Notes under the pieces: model-generated | Database searches by the model: none | What the model was told of the DNA's origin: nothing | The model's input: only the letters and a program-made list of their open reading frames with translations | From: Alitiscatomonas aceti | GTDB taxonomy: Bacteria; Bacillota; Clostridia; Lachnospirales; Lachnospiraceae | Direction: 5' to 3' | Length of the DNA: 64,000 nt | NCBI RefSeq assembly: GCF_025567195.1 | Contig: NZ_JAOQJF010000010.1 | Location: 29,348-93,347, forward strand | Position numbers and translations under genes: made by a program | Part shown: one piece after another, positions 26,292 to 33,318 of the stretch | How the letters are laid out: each line of letters starts with the position of its first letter | Numbering within the stretch: position 1 is the first letter of the stretch

Positions 26292-27254
26292 ATGCAGAAT
26301 TCAACAAATATGCGGATACTGGAATTACTCCGGTTTCTCTATGAGCGGACCGATGAAAACCATCCCGCCACAGTATCTGACATCATTGCCCATCTGAATG
26401 GAAAAGGAATTCAGGCAGTGCGGCAGACTGTTTACGCAGATACCAATACGCTGATCGATGCAGGGATTGATATTGTGGTGGTCAAGAGTACCCAAAACCA
26501 ATATTTTATTGGAAGCCGCCTGTTTGAGTATCCAGAACTGAAAATGCTGACAGACGCAGTAGCATCCTCGAAGATCATTTCTGCCAAGAAATCCGAGGAA
26601 CTGGTACAGAAATTATGCTGTCTGACCAGCACACATCAGGCAGAACAGCTTCAAAAATTTGCTGCTTTATCCAGCCGTGTAAAACCGCATAATGAAAAGG
26701 TTTACTATATCATTGATAATATCCAAACAGCGATTGGAAACCATCAGCAAATTCGGTTCCAATACTATGAATATACTCAGGAAAAAAAGAAAATCTTGAA
26801 GCATGATGGATATTATTATGTCGTAAATCCTTATGCGCTTGAATGGAAAAATGACCATTACTATTTGATTGGATTTTCTCTGAAGCATCAGAAAATTGCT
26901 CACTTCCGTGTAGATCGTCTAACAAGCATAGAAAATCTTGAAACTTGCTTTATGCCGATAGAGGGATTTGATGTAGCCTCCTATACAAATAAAATGGTTG
27001 ATATGTTTACATCAGAGTCATCGAAGGAAGTAACCCTTCTATGTGAAAACGAATTGATGAGAGTAATTATAGATCATTATGGAGAAGATGCTGCTGTTGA
27101 TAGGTATGATGATACACACTTCACAGCCAAAATTGAAGTGAACCCCAGTGGAACTTTTTATGGCTGGATATTCAAATTCAAAGGGAAAATAAAAATTCTC
27201 TCTCCCAAAGAGTGCATTACGGAAATGCAGCAAATCGCTCAGGAATTTATATAG
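26292..27254 (+). CDS. WYL-domain transcriptional regulator
   Basis: An N-terminal winged helix (about 1-60; TNMRILELLRFLYERTDENH, then a TVSDIIAHL helix and QAVRQTVYADTNTL) is followed by a helical linker. The WYL-type domain (about 145-230) has IRFQYYEYTQ, YYVVNPYALEWKNDHYYLIG and FRVDRLTSIE. A C-terminal WCX-like region closes the protein. WYL regulators often sense nucleic acid or nucleotide ligands and are common next to defence genes. It sits 28 bases after the immunity array with GGAGG before ATG and no visible promoter, so it is probably on the same transcript. Its base use is more AT-rich than the array. Confidence 0.85.
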   Translation: MQNSTNMRILELLRFLYERTDENHPATVSDIIAHLNGKGIQAVRQTVYADTNTLIDAGIDIVVVKSTQNQYFIGSRLFEYPELKMLTDAVASSKIISAKKSEELVQKLCCLTSTHQAEQLQKFAALSSRVKPHNEKVYYIIDNIQTAIGNHQQIRFQYYEYTQEKKKILKHDGYYYVVNPYALEWKNDHYYLIGFSLKHQKIAHFRVDRLTSIENLETCFMPIEGFDVASYTNKMVDMFTSESSKEVTLLCENELMRVIIDHYGEDAAVDRYDDTHFTAKIEVNPSGTFYGWIFKFKGKIKILSPKECITEMQQIAQEFI

Positions 27255-27257
27255 TGC

Positions 27258-27291
27258 AAAAGAGGTGTTATTGATTTTTAACACCTCTTTT
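27258..27291 (+). terminator. Rho-independent terminator after WYL gene
   Basis: A perfect 13-base stem (AAAAGAGGTGTTA with its complement at 27279-27291) surrounds an 8-base loop and ends in a T run. It lies immediately after the WYL stop and probably ends the array transcript. Confidence 0.85.
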
Positions 27292-27309
27292 CAAATGGAA
27301 TTTTTGTCC

Positions 27310-27338
27310 TTGAAGTGAACGGATGTTCGATATACAAT
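27310..27338 (+). promoter_or_regulatory. Promoter of XRE-ImmA operon
   Basis: A -35 TTGAAG (27310-27315) and a -10 TACAAT (27333-27338) are exactly 17 bases apart. The operator at 27349-27368 covers the expected start of transcription. A GAAC-N4-GTTC inverted repeat (27317-27328) lies in the spacer. Confidence 0.7.
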
Positions 27339-27348
27339 ATAAGCAAGA

Positions 27349-27368
27349 TGTTCGCAGTTCGTCGAACA
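27349..27368. promoter_or_regulatory. Operator 1, TGTTCG-N8-CGAACA
   Basis: The sequence TGTTCGCAGTTCGTCGAACA is an inverted repeat placed just downstream of the -10 box, before the XRE gene. Its half-sites and spacing equal those of the perfect palindrome at 28452-28471. Autorepression by the XRE protein is inferred. Confidence 0.7.
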
Positions 27369-27385
27369 AATGAGAGGTGAATGCT

Positions 27386-27754
27386 GTGGGCAATATAACT
27401 TTTGGATCATTTATAGCTGAGAAACGCAAGGCACATAAATTCAATTTACGCGATACAGCCAAGCATTTGAATATTGCTTATGGCTATCTGTGTGACATTG
27501 AACAAAGCCGCCGTCCTGCTCCCACTGGAGATTTTGTGGAACGCATCTCTGCCTTTCTGAATTTGGATAAATCAGAACATGAGTTGCTTTTGGATCTGGC
27601 CGCAAAATCACGCAATACAGTATCTGCTGATTTGCCAGACTATATCATGGAAAAAGATATTGTTCGGGCGGCCTTGCGTGTGGCAAAAGAAGTAGACGCT
27701 ACCGATGAAGAATGGCAGACATTTATGAAAATGCTAAAGGAGCGTAAACGATAG
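27386..27754 (+). CDS. XRE-family repressor
   Basis: GTG 27386 is preferred as start because GAGAGG (27372-27377) sits 8 bases before it; an in-frame GTG at 27377 overlaps that site. An HTH of the Cro/CI type fills about residues 8-62 (LRDTAKHLNIAYGYLCDIEQ). The C-terminal part is helical and acidic. Pairing with an ImmA-type protease 11 bases downstream is the known arrangement of ICE and prophage induction switches, where the protease removes the repressor. The two matching operators suggest it represses itself and the gene at 28486. Confidence 0.85.
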   Translation: MGNITFGSFIAEKRKAHKFNLRDTAKHLNIAYGYLCDIEQSRRPAPTGDFVERISAFLNLDKSEHELLLDLAAKSRNTVSADLPDYIMEKDIVRAALRVAKEVDATDEEWQTFMKMLKERKR

Positions 27755-27765
27755 GGGGGATAGCT

Positions 27766-28380
27766 TTGTCAATTCCACAAATCCGTACAGAAGCAATCGA
27801 GGCGGTAGGGCGAAAAATCCTGATGGAATATGATCCCTCTCTGCTATCCGGGCAACCATATCCTGTGCCAATCGAAACCATTATCGAGACAAAGTTTGAT
27901 CTAATCCTGGAGTTTCATACACTAAGAAAAAACCCCAAGATATTAGGGGAAACAATTTTCGATGACGGTGCCGTTGTTTTATATGACCAGATACAGAGAC
28001 AGTATCGAATGATTGCAGTAAGAGCCGGTACAATCTTAATTGATGAACGGCTTTGTGATCCGTCAAAATTAGGGCGGCTCCGTTTTACCTGTGCCCATGA
28101 GCTGGCTCATTGGGTACTACATAAGAAGTTGTACTCCGGTACAGGAGATGTTGCTGCATATAACGGAAATGTTTCTTCCGATGAAAGTCATGGCATAATT
28201 GAGCGCCAGGCAGATACTCTGGCTTCTGCTCTGCTGATGCCTTTACCGCAGATCAAAAAATGTTTTTACCGACTTAGAATGGGTCGGACAGATGAACAGC
28301 TCATTGCTGAAATGGCAAACATTTTTGAGGTTTCCAAGCAAGCAATGCAGATTCGTCTAAAATCCAGGAACCTGATATAA
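27766..28380 (+). CDS. ImmA/IrrE-type metallopeptidase
   Basis: The HELAHW zinc-binding motif lies near residue 109, with a later Glu-rich helix ERQADTLASALLMPLPQI providing the third ligand, as in ImmA/IrrE proteins. The start is TTG 27766 behind a GGGGGGA site. In ICEBs1-like systems ImmA cleaves the XRE repressor ImmR after DNA damage or cell-cell signals; the same role is inferred from the gene order. Confidence 0.85.
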   Translation: MSIPQIRTEAIEAVGRKILMEYDPSLLSGQPYPVPIETIIETKFDLILEFHTLRKNPKILGETIFDDGAVVLYDQIQRQYRMIAVRAGTILIDERLCDPSKLGRLRFTCAHELAHWVLHKKLYSGTGDVAAYNGNVSSDESHGIIERQADTLASALLMPLPQIKKCFYRLRMGRTDEQLIAEMANIFEVSKQAMQIRLKSRNLI

Positions 28381-28393
28381 CCAAAGAGTGGGA

Positions 28394-28421
28394 ATAGAGA
28401 GAGGTTCTCCCCTCTCTCTAT
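28394..28421. terminator. Hairpin after the ImmA-type gene
   Basis: An 11-base perfect stem (ATAGAGAGAGG with its complement) and a 6-base loop follow the stop by 13 bases. No T run follows on the plus strand, so termination strength is uncertain. Confidence 0.5.
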
Positions 28422-28451
28422 CTCCTCCGCTATGCTATTTTGTACCTAATA

Positions 28452-28471
28452 TGTTCGCAATATTGCGAACA
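28452..28471. promoter_or_regulatory. Operator 2, perfect 20-bp palindrome
   Basis: TGTTCGCAATATTGCGAACA is fully palindromic and ends just before the AAGGAGG ribosome site of the gene at 28486. It shares the TGTTCG-N8-CGAACA design with operator 1, so the XRE repressor probably controls both. Confidence 0.75.
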
Positions 28472-28485
28472 AGGAGGAATATTCT

Positions 28486-29022
28486 ATGAGGAAAGAAAGC
28501 ACAACAATTCAAAAATGTAACAGCAGACTAACAGCTTTAGGGCTTAACAGCGACGCTGCGTTTCATAGAAGCAGGCTGATTCTAAAGATTTACCGGGATG
28601 TAGTCTGGGTTCTGAGTGAACGGGCAGAAGAATTGCAAGAAACTGCTTGGATTATGGGAGAACAAGATATAGAGTCTGGCCTCTGCTATCTTGAAAATTT
28701 TGCACCAGATATTGAACTACAAGCCTTTGAAGAAAAAGTGTGCTGCCTTGTTCAAAATCAAATGCTGGTCAATATTATTGACCGTGCGCTCCTTCGTCTG
28801 AAACGGTATCCAGATCGAGGAGAACTTTACTATGAAATTTTGACTAAGCAATTCATCTATCGGTTCAACAGTACAGAGAAAGAATTGCTGGAAGAACTAA
28901 ATATAGAGCGCAGTGTCTTTTATGACCGAAAACGAGAAGCTATCTATTTATTTTCTGTTTGCTTGTTTGGATATTCTATTCCAGAAGTCCTAGAGGAACT
29001 GCCCCGACTAAATCCCGACTAA
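28486..29022 (+). CDS. Sigma-like / ArpU-type activator, 178 aa
   Basis: The protein is helical. Its C-terminal third, LTKQFIYRFNSTEKELLEELNIERSVFYDRKREAIYLFS, looks like sigma region 4 or an ArpU-type HTH, split here as TEKELLEELNIERSVFYDRK. Small sigma-like activators often switch on the transfer or late genes of ICEs and phages. A perfect operator lies before it, and its 3' end runs into a row of CCGAC boxes followed by an extended -10. It is probably an early gene held off by the XRE repressor. Confidence 0.65.
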   Translation: MRKESTTIQKCNSRLTALGLNSDAAFHRSRLILKIYRDVVWVLSERAEELQETAWIMGEQDIESGLCYLENFAPDIELQAFEEKVCCLVQNQMLVNIIDRALLRLKRYPDRGELYYEILTKQFIYRFNSTEKELLEELNIERSVFYDRKREAIYLFSVCLFGYSIPEVLEELPRLNPD

Positions 29023-29071
29023 ATTCCGACAAATCCCCGACCTAATCCCTACTCCCTTCCGACTTCCGACC
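29003..29071 (+). repeat. CCGAC-box direct repeats
   Basis: Two exact CCCGACTAAAT units are followed by degenerate ones (TCCGACAAAT, CCCCGACCTAAT) and two further CCGAC boxes. They start inside the stop region of the gene at 28486 and end just before an extended -10 sequence. Spacing is about one helical turn (10-12 bases), which suits a row of activator-binding sites. Confidence 0.7.
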
Positions 29072-29088
29072 TGCTATACTTGGTATAG
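29072..29088 (+). promoter_or_regulatory. Extended -10 promoter with CTATAC/GTATAG dyad
   Basis: TGCTATACT has the extended -10 form TGn-TATACT (TATACT at 29075-29080) and no recognisable -35; the CCGAC boxes occupy that place. CTATAC-TTG-GTATAG is also an inverted repeat. An activator-dependent promoter is inferred. Confidence 0.5.
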
Positions 29089-29127
29089 TGGCAGGAATGT
29101 GTTAAATTGAATACTTTTCTACATAAG

Positions 29128-29151
29128 GCCCGGCATTAACCGGGCTTTTTT
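29128..29151 (+). terminator. Terminator or attenuator in the leader
   Basis: GCCCGG-CATTAA-CCGGGC followed by six T bases. It lies about 40 bases after the expected start from the extended -10, ahead of the next gene, so it would act as an attenuator or end a short RNA. Confidence 0.75.
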
Positions 29152-29152
29152 C

Positions 29153-29237
29153 ATTCCTGCTGTAATATGGCGGCAGGAATATGGCTGGAGGCGAAAACAC
29201 TTCCGGCCTTTTTCTTTGCCCGGTATTAGGAGGCCGG
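29153..29237 (+). other. Structured leader segment
   Basis: ATTCCTGC (29153-29160) can pair with GCAGGAAT at 29173-29180 or with another GCAGGAAT at 29091-29098, the second option enclosing the terminator. CCGGCC (29203-29208) can pair with GGCCGG (29232-29237). These mutually exclusive pairings suggest a regulated leader. Confidence 0.4.
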
Positions 29238-29238
29238 T

Positions 29239-29274
29239 ATGCGCTGGGAGGCGTACATAGCAAAATATCCATGA
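29239..29274 (+). CDS. Leader peptide, 11 aa
   Basis: ATG 29239 follows AGGAGG (29228-29233) and the frame MRWEAYIAKYP ends at TGA 29272-29274. It is too short to be a usual protein. The stop lies 3 bases before an 11-bp hairpin that masks the ribosome site of the next gene, the classic layout of translational attenuation. Confidence 0.5.
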   Translation: MRWEAYIAKYP

Positions 29275-29277
29275 CAC

Positions 29278-29311
29278 CGTTCAAATTCACTGACTACCAA
29301 GAATTTGAACG
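29278..29311 (+). promoter_or_regulatory. Hairpin masking a ribosome site
   Basis: CGTTCAAATTC (29278-29288) pairs perfectly with GAATTTGAACG (29301-29311) around a 12-base loop. The last stem base is the first G of the GGAGG site (29311-29315) for ATG 29323. A ribosome ending the leader peptide would cover the left arm and could release the site. Confidence 0.6.
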
Positions 29312-29322
29312 GAGGAAAGGAT

Positions 29323-29976
29323 ATGACAAGAGTATTCATTTGGAAAAATAACAGCCCACAGGAATGGGAGGAAATCAGTTTTTCAGCGTTCAGTAAGGCA
29401 CGCCGCAATGGTTGCTTTACTGGGCGCTTTTTTATTGAGACAACCGAAAATGTTGATGGTCACAACGAAAGAGTTATTACCGAGTGCTCACAAGCTCGTT
29501 ATAAAACACATCGCCAAGAATTAGGAACTATCAATCAAGATGTGGTTCATACGAACTCTCCCCAAAGACACGATACCTATGTCTACTACTTTGCAGATGG
29601 ATCGCGTTCTACGCTGGTTTTAGGAGCAGACGATACTTCCTGTGTCAATGGAGCTTGGATTGCCGAATTGCGAGAACTGGATCGCTTGGAATACAATAAT
29701 CAACACACACAAACACGCCGTCACTGTTCTTTGGATGCTCAGGACCCCGAAGGAATGGGAGGGTACTATACAGGTGATGATATGGAACGCGTGCAGCTTG
29801 AATTGGAAGTAGAAGATTTTCTCACTTCACTTCCCAAAGACCTGGAACAAATTGCTCGCCTTTTGTGTGAGGGTTTTTCTGCCGCAGAAATTGCTCGTAA
29901 GCAAGGGGTCAATCGGTCCTCAATATGCAGAAAAATTAAGAAGATACAGGATGCCATGATGCACTATAATCCTTAA
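29323..29976 (+). CDS. Sigma-70-region-4-like regulator, 217 aa
   Basis: ATG 29323 lies 7 bases after GGAGG. The N-terminal 130 residues are strand-rich and not recognised. The last 60 residues are a sigma region-4 type HTH: LPKDLEQIARLLCEGFSAAE, then IARKQGVNRSSICRKIKKI. Proteins like this are common in the regulatory part of Firmicute ICEs. It may control the mobilisation genes downstream. A terminator follows 22 bases after the stop. Confidence 0.7.
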   Translation: MTRVFIWKNNSPQEWEEISFSAFSKARRNGCFTGRFFIETTENVDGHNERVITECSQARYKTHRQELGTINQDVVHTNSPQRHDTYVYYFADGSRSTLVLGADDTSCVNGAWIAELRELDRLEYNNQHTQTRRHCSLDAQDPEGMGGYYTGDDMERVQLELEVEDFLTSLPKDLEQIARLLCEGFSAAEIARKQGVNRSSICRKIKKIQDAMMHYNP

Positions 29977-29997
29977 GCAACAAACCATCGAAAGCAC

Positions 29998-30033
29998 AGC
30001 CCTGCCATTTTGGCAGGGCTATGCTACTTTTTG
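29998..30033 (+). terminator. Terminator after the sigma-like gene
   Basis: A perfect 9-base stem (AGCCCTGCC with GGCAGGGCT) and 5-base loop are followed by a mixed T-rich tail ending in five T bases. Confidence 0.65.
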
Positions 30034-30059
30034 AATTAAATTTCGTAATCTGTGCAACA

Positions 30060-30118
30060 AACGGCCTCTGCCGTGGCCTACAAGTGAGAGGCACAAATGC
30101 CAGGGAAGGGCATTGGGT
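30060..30118 (+). other. Two small hairpins in non-coding stretch
   Basis: ACGG-CCTCTG-CCGT near 30060-30073 and AATGCC-AGGGAA-GGGCATT near 30095-30113 lie upstream of the zinc-ribbon and MobC-like genes. This could be part of a nicking (oriT) region or an RNA leader; neither is shown. Confidence 0.3.
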
Positions 30119-30159
30119 CCCTCAGTCTCTAAATTAACAGTAATAGGAGCGAACAGGCC

Positions 30160-30387
30160 ATGAAACAAGAAACTGAAAATCGGCAACAGAGGCCGCAGAT
30201 GATTTGCCTGTGTGCAACCTGTGCCAATGCTTTTTATAATGTTCCAACCATAAGGATTCAGCGCGTGGATCGCTATCAACTTGTAAAAGATACCTGTACT
30301 TATTGCGGGGTCCGCAATGGATATGACTATATCATTACTCCTCGTAAATCGACACGCCGTCATTCAGGAAATGAGGCGAGGTTATGA
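30160..30387 (+). CDS. Small cysteine-pair protein, 75 aa
   Basis: CATCANAF and CTYCGVRNG provide two CxxC pairs, so a single zinc-binding site is likely. The rest is basic. It overlaps the MobC-like gene by 4 bases, so the two probably work together in mobilisation. Confidence 0.6.
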   Translation: MKQETENRQQRPQMICLCATCANAFYNVPTIRIQRVDRYQLVKDTCTYCGVRNGYDYIITPRKSTRRHSGNEARL

Positions 30388-30755
30388 ACAAGAAAGATGT
30401 CTGTGCAACCAAAATAGCCTATGTACGATTCACGGAAGATGATTTGGCAGACCTGGATAATCAAGTTCGTCGTGTAGGTGCGTCATCCAGAGGCGCATAT
30501 ATCCGCAGTTTAATTAAAGGAGTTCGTCCTGTTGAACTCCCTCCAGCAGACTATGTAGCTCTGATTGATGAATTAGCTAAACTTCGCCGCAGCATTGATA
30601 CAATGGCAGCTCGCGCGGCGGACAACAAGGCGTCTGCACTCAGCCCTGTCGAATACTATACATTATCCAGTCTTACGGCGTTGACACTTCAAAAGATCCG
30701 GCTTGCAGCATTACCACAACAGTATCACTTACCGGAGGATATGAGCCATGAATGA
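30384..30755 (+). CDS. MobC-like relaxosome accessory protein
   Basis: The protein has a ribbon-helix-helix-like start (AYVRFTEDDLADLDNQVRRV, then SSRGAYIRSLIKG) and a helical second half with YVALIDELAKLRRSIDTMAA, the pattern of MobC and related relaxosome proteins. No relaxase gene is visible next to it in this element. Its stop overlaps the next small frame by 8 bases. Confidence 0.65.
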   Translation: MNKKDVCATKIAYVRFTEDDLADLDNQVRRVGASSRGAYIRSLIKGVRPVELPPADYVALIDELAKLRRSIDTMAARAADNKASALSPVEYYTLSSLTALTLQKIRLAALPQQYHLPEDMSHE

Positions 30756-30870
30756 AACAATTATTGACCGCACTTATGTGTGCTTAAAGTTGATTGATAT
30801 GCTCTACAAAAAGGGACTTATCAACGAAGCAACCTATTTTAATGTGAAACGAACCTATCAGAACAAGTAG
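30748..30870 (+). CDS. Small protein, 40 aa (SHOCT-like)
   Basis: ATG 30748 follows GGAGG. The frame MNETIIDRTYVCLKLIDMLY continues with KKGLINEATYFNVKRTYQNK and a stop. The LYKKGLINEATY pattern recalls a short SHOCT-type helix pair. Small frames of this type are often found just upstream of large serine recombinases. Confidence 0.5.
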   Translation: MNETIIDRTYVCLKLIDMLYKKGLINEATYFNVKRTYQNK

Positions 30871-30990
30871 GTTTTTTGCGCTGGGTTGTCAAGGATGTCA
30901 GCCCAGCGTCCATATCATTGCAGATTAAAGATTTTTTGAGTATTCTCGTTTTGTCAGAAGAAATCAGGAACACTAAAGGAGGAAGATGCT

Positions 30991-32733
30991 ATGTACAATA
31001 TGTCTCCGTACTCATTATCTCGATCTTTTCGGGACAAACCCTGTCGGGCAGTCATATATGGCCGTGCCTCAACAGAACACGAGGCCCAGGTCAAAGCCTT
31101 GCAAAATCAGATGCAGTGGTATGATGATGTTGCTCGATTTCATCCTCAATGGAATGTTATCAACCGCTACATCGACCAAGGCATTACCGGAACTCAGGTC
31201 TATAAGCGGGATGCCTTTATGCGGATGATGGAGGATGCCAAACAGCAAAAATTCGATTTGATTGTCACTCGCGAGGTCTGCCGCTTTGCCAGAAATACGG
31301 TAGATGCATTGGTCTGTGTTCGCCAACTCGCCGCCATAGGGATTGAAGTCTATTTTGTGAATGATAACATTTGGACTCTTGACGGTGATGGCGAGTTGCG
31401 GCTGACCATTATGGCTACTATGGCACAGGAAGAGAGCCGCAAAATCAGTGAACGCTCTCTTGCAGGACAACGGGTCAGCCGCGAAAAAGGAGTCCTCTAT
31501 GGAAACGGGAACATTTTCGGATATACCAGGAACAAACTCACCAAGCAGTTTGAAATTGATCCCGATCAGGCGGAAACTGTAAAAATGATTTTTGACCTCT
31601 ATGATTCCGGCATGGGAGAAACCTTAGTAGCAAAAGAGCTAACCCGCCTTGGACGCAAAAACGGAGTAGGTAAGGTCAAGTGGGATGCTGGAAAAGTATC
31701 AAAGATCATCAAGCGAAAAAACTATCTGGGGTACACAGTTTACTGTCAGTCCTATTCCAATAACTATTTGGAGCAAAAGAGAATCAAGCGTGACGAGAGC
31801 GAGTTTGTCTATGTAAAAGGTGGCTTCCCTCAGATTATCTCGGAGGAACAGTACGAGCGGTGTAACGCCATTCGTCGCAGTAGGACCAAACGGCTGACTG
31901 ATGAGAAAGGCCGTACACGGAGTTTTGGTATTCAGCAGGCTCAGAATGTGTGGGGCAGAAAAATGAGGTGTCGTTGTGGTTCTCCCATGCTTCGACATTG
32001 TTGGAGAACCAATAATGCAGGAAAGCCTATCTATGGATATGAATGCAAGCGACACCATGATACCCCCCGCATCCGCCTTCAGAATGAACAAGGCAATCCA
32101 ACACCTATCTGTGAGATCAAGCCGGTTGGACAAAGCAAACTGGAACTGATGGCCTCCAAAATATTTGAGAGGGTATGGGGAGACCAAAAAGAAATCGTCC
32201 TCCAGACCTGCAAAATGCTGGATGCTTGCTACAAGCCAGACGCAGATCGTCGAGCAGATTTGATGAAAGCGAAAGATGATTCTGTTCAGTTGCTCCAACA
32301 ACAGCTGGATGACTTGGTTGTAGTCCGTGCCCGTGGAGAGATTGAGCAGGATAAGTTCCTCCAGCGGACCATAGAAATTCAGCAGCAGATGGAGGCCCTT
32401 CGTCAGAGCAAAGCTCAAATTGCTTCAGAGGACTACAATCCCGGACGCCTGGATATGGAAGCCATTGAAGCAGCGTTGTGCGAGGCAGTTGAAATGCATG
32501 ACGGTCTGGTAAGCGAGGATTTCATTGATCTCTTTGTTTCACAGGTTACACCACTGTCTGATTCCCGCTTTGCCTGGTGCTTGGACTTTTCTCCGCAGCC
32601 CACAGTTGCCTTTCTGAATTTAGCCGGTCAGAGGAAGTACACGACCTGCTCTATGGATAGTAAATTACACTTTGGTCCTTTTGCTGATGAGGAGGGGCAC
32701 ACCATCCCTTTTCCGGGCAGCCTGCGTCGGTGA
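30991..32733 (+). CDS. Large serine recombinase (site-specific integrase)
   Basis: The resolvase domain (about 18-165) has the catalytic serine at residue 27 in VIYGRASTEHEAQ and the Arg-bearing TREVCRFARNT motif. A recombinase domain follows (about 190-310; YTRNKLTKQFEIDPDQAETV), then a zinc ribbon near 325-355 with CRCGSPM and a later YECKRHH, and a coiled-coil region (about 420-485). Size and order fit integrases that insert ICEs and mobilisable elements. It is the last gene of the element and reads toward the likely junction. Confidence 0.9.
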   Translation: MYNMSPYSLSRSFRDKPCRAVIYGRASTEHEAQVKALQNQMQWYDDVARFHPQWNVINRYIDQGITGTQVYKRDAFMRMMEDAKQQKFDLIVTREVCRFARNTVDALVCVRQLAAIGIEVYFVNDNIWTLDGDGELRLTIMATMAQEESRKISERSLAGQRVSREKGVLYGNGNIFGYTRNKLTKQFEIDPDQAETVKMIFDLYDSGMGETLVAKELTRLGRKNGVGKVKWDAGKVSKIIKRKNYLGYTVYCQSYSNNYLEQKRIKRDESEFVYVKGGFPQIISEEQYERCNAIRRSRTKRLTDEKGRTRSFGIQQAQNVWGRKMRCRCGSPMLRHCWRTNNAGKPIYGYECKRHHDTPRIRLQNEQGNPTPICEIKPVGQSKLELMASKIFERVWGDQKEIVLQTCKMLDACYKPDADRRADLMKAKDDSVQLLQQQLDDLVVVRARGEIEQDKFLQRTIEIQQQMEALRQSKAQIASEDYNPGRLDMEAIEAALCEAVEMHDGLVSEDFIDLFVSQVTPLSDSRFAWCLDFSPQPTVAFLNLAGQRKYTTCSMDSKLHFGPFADEEGHTIPFPGSLRR

Positions 32734-32742
32734 GCTGCCCGG
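32713..32742. other. Hairpin over recombinase stop
   Basis: CCGGGCAG (32713-32720) and CTGCCCGG (32735-32742) form a perfect 8-base stem that spans the TGA. It may protect the 3' end of the message; no T run follows. Confidence 0.45.
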
Positions 32743-32760
32743 ACAGCTCTAATTCAAAAT

Positions 32761-32789
32761 GTACATCGTTATATACACAAGGTATGTAC
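32761..32789. other. Candidate attachment site (imperfect dyad)
   Basis: GTACAT-N17-ATGTAC is an imperfect inverted repeat, with extended half-sites GTACATCGTTAT and GTACATACCTTG (the latter read on the minus strand). It lies 27 bases after the recombinase stop, where such enzymes usually have one of their att sites. Confidence 0.4.
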
Positions 32790-32858
32790 GGCGCAGGCTG
32801 CTCTGCACGAGAAAGGATATAAATAAGATTGGGATCACCGTAAGGTGAAAAAACAGAG

Positions 32859-32892
32859 GGGGTTCTGGCTGTTGGGCCAGAGCCCCTTTTTT
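32859..32892 (+). terminator. Terminator beyond recombinase
   Basis: GGGGTTCTGGC pairs with GCCAGAGCCCC around a 6-base loop and is followed by six T bases. It could belong to the host gene next to the insertion. Confidence 0.8.
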
Positions 32893-33221
32893 CAAAGCAG
32901 ACATCGCATCCGGCGGATGGATCATAAAAAAGGACAGAGGAGGGTCCGCCGCCCTTATGCGCTCTGATTTTCTGCATTGCCGGTATAGCGCACTTTTTCC
33001 GGTTTCTCGATCAATATCATTCTACTTTTCCTGTCTGCGCTGGTAAAACGTCGTTTTTATCGGTCTGTTCCCCCATAGCTTTTTCCCTGTACTTTAACTT
33101 CGTAATGACCACCAGGACCAAATCTTTTGCACAATAGAAGATTTGTCACAAAACTACGGCTCCCAGATCTGAAAACATTGTCTTTGGCTGATTTATTGTA
33201 AATCCATATCAGGATTTTTTG
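32893..33221. other. Non-coding stretch, nothing recognised
   Basis: No supported gene, RNA or repeat was found between the terminator and the PadR promoter. The minus-strand frame over its left part lacks a ribosome site and codon bias. Confidence 0.6.
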
Positions 33222-33250
33222 TTGACAACCTCGATTATCGAGTATACAAT
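33222..33250 (+). promoter_or_regulatory. PadR operon promoter
   Basis: A perfect -35 TTGACA (33222-33227), 17-base spacer and -10 TACAAT (33245-33250). The spacer is filled by the first CTCGAT-T-ATCGAG palindrome. Confidence 0.85.
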
Positions 33251-33276
33251 AAAATTACAGATACTCGATGATCGAG
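33230..33276. promoter_or_regulatory. Twin PadR operators
   Basis: CTCGAT-T-ATCGAG (33230-33242) lies between -35 and -10, and CTCGAT-G-ATCGAG (33264-33276) lies downstream of the start. With flanks, the two 18-base sites are inverted copies of each other with one mismatch. Autorepression by PadR is the usual behaviour of the family. Confidence 0.75.
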
Positions 33277-33318
33277 GTTATGAACGGAGACAAGATCCAC
33301 ATATAAAGGAGGGATGGC

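Noticed and set aside
29003..29071. CCGAC repeats as a CRISPR array
   Set aside because: Units are only about 11 bases with no spacers, and no cas gene is near.
30876..31124. 82-residue frame before the recombinase
   Set aside because: It overlaps the recombinase in another frame, has no good ribosome site and includes a hairpin region.
32651..32977. 108-residue minus-strand frame at the recombinase end
   Set aside because: It overlaps the recombinase, the candidate att site and a terminator, and shows no coding signal.
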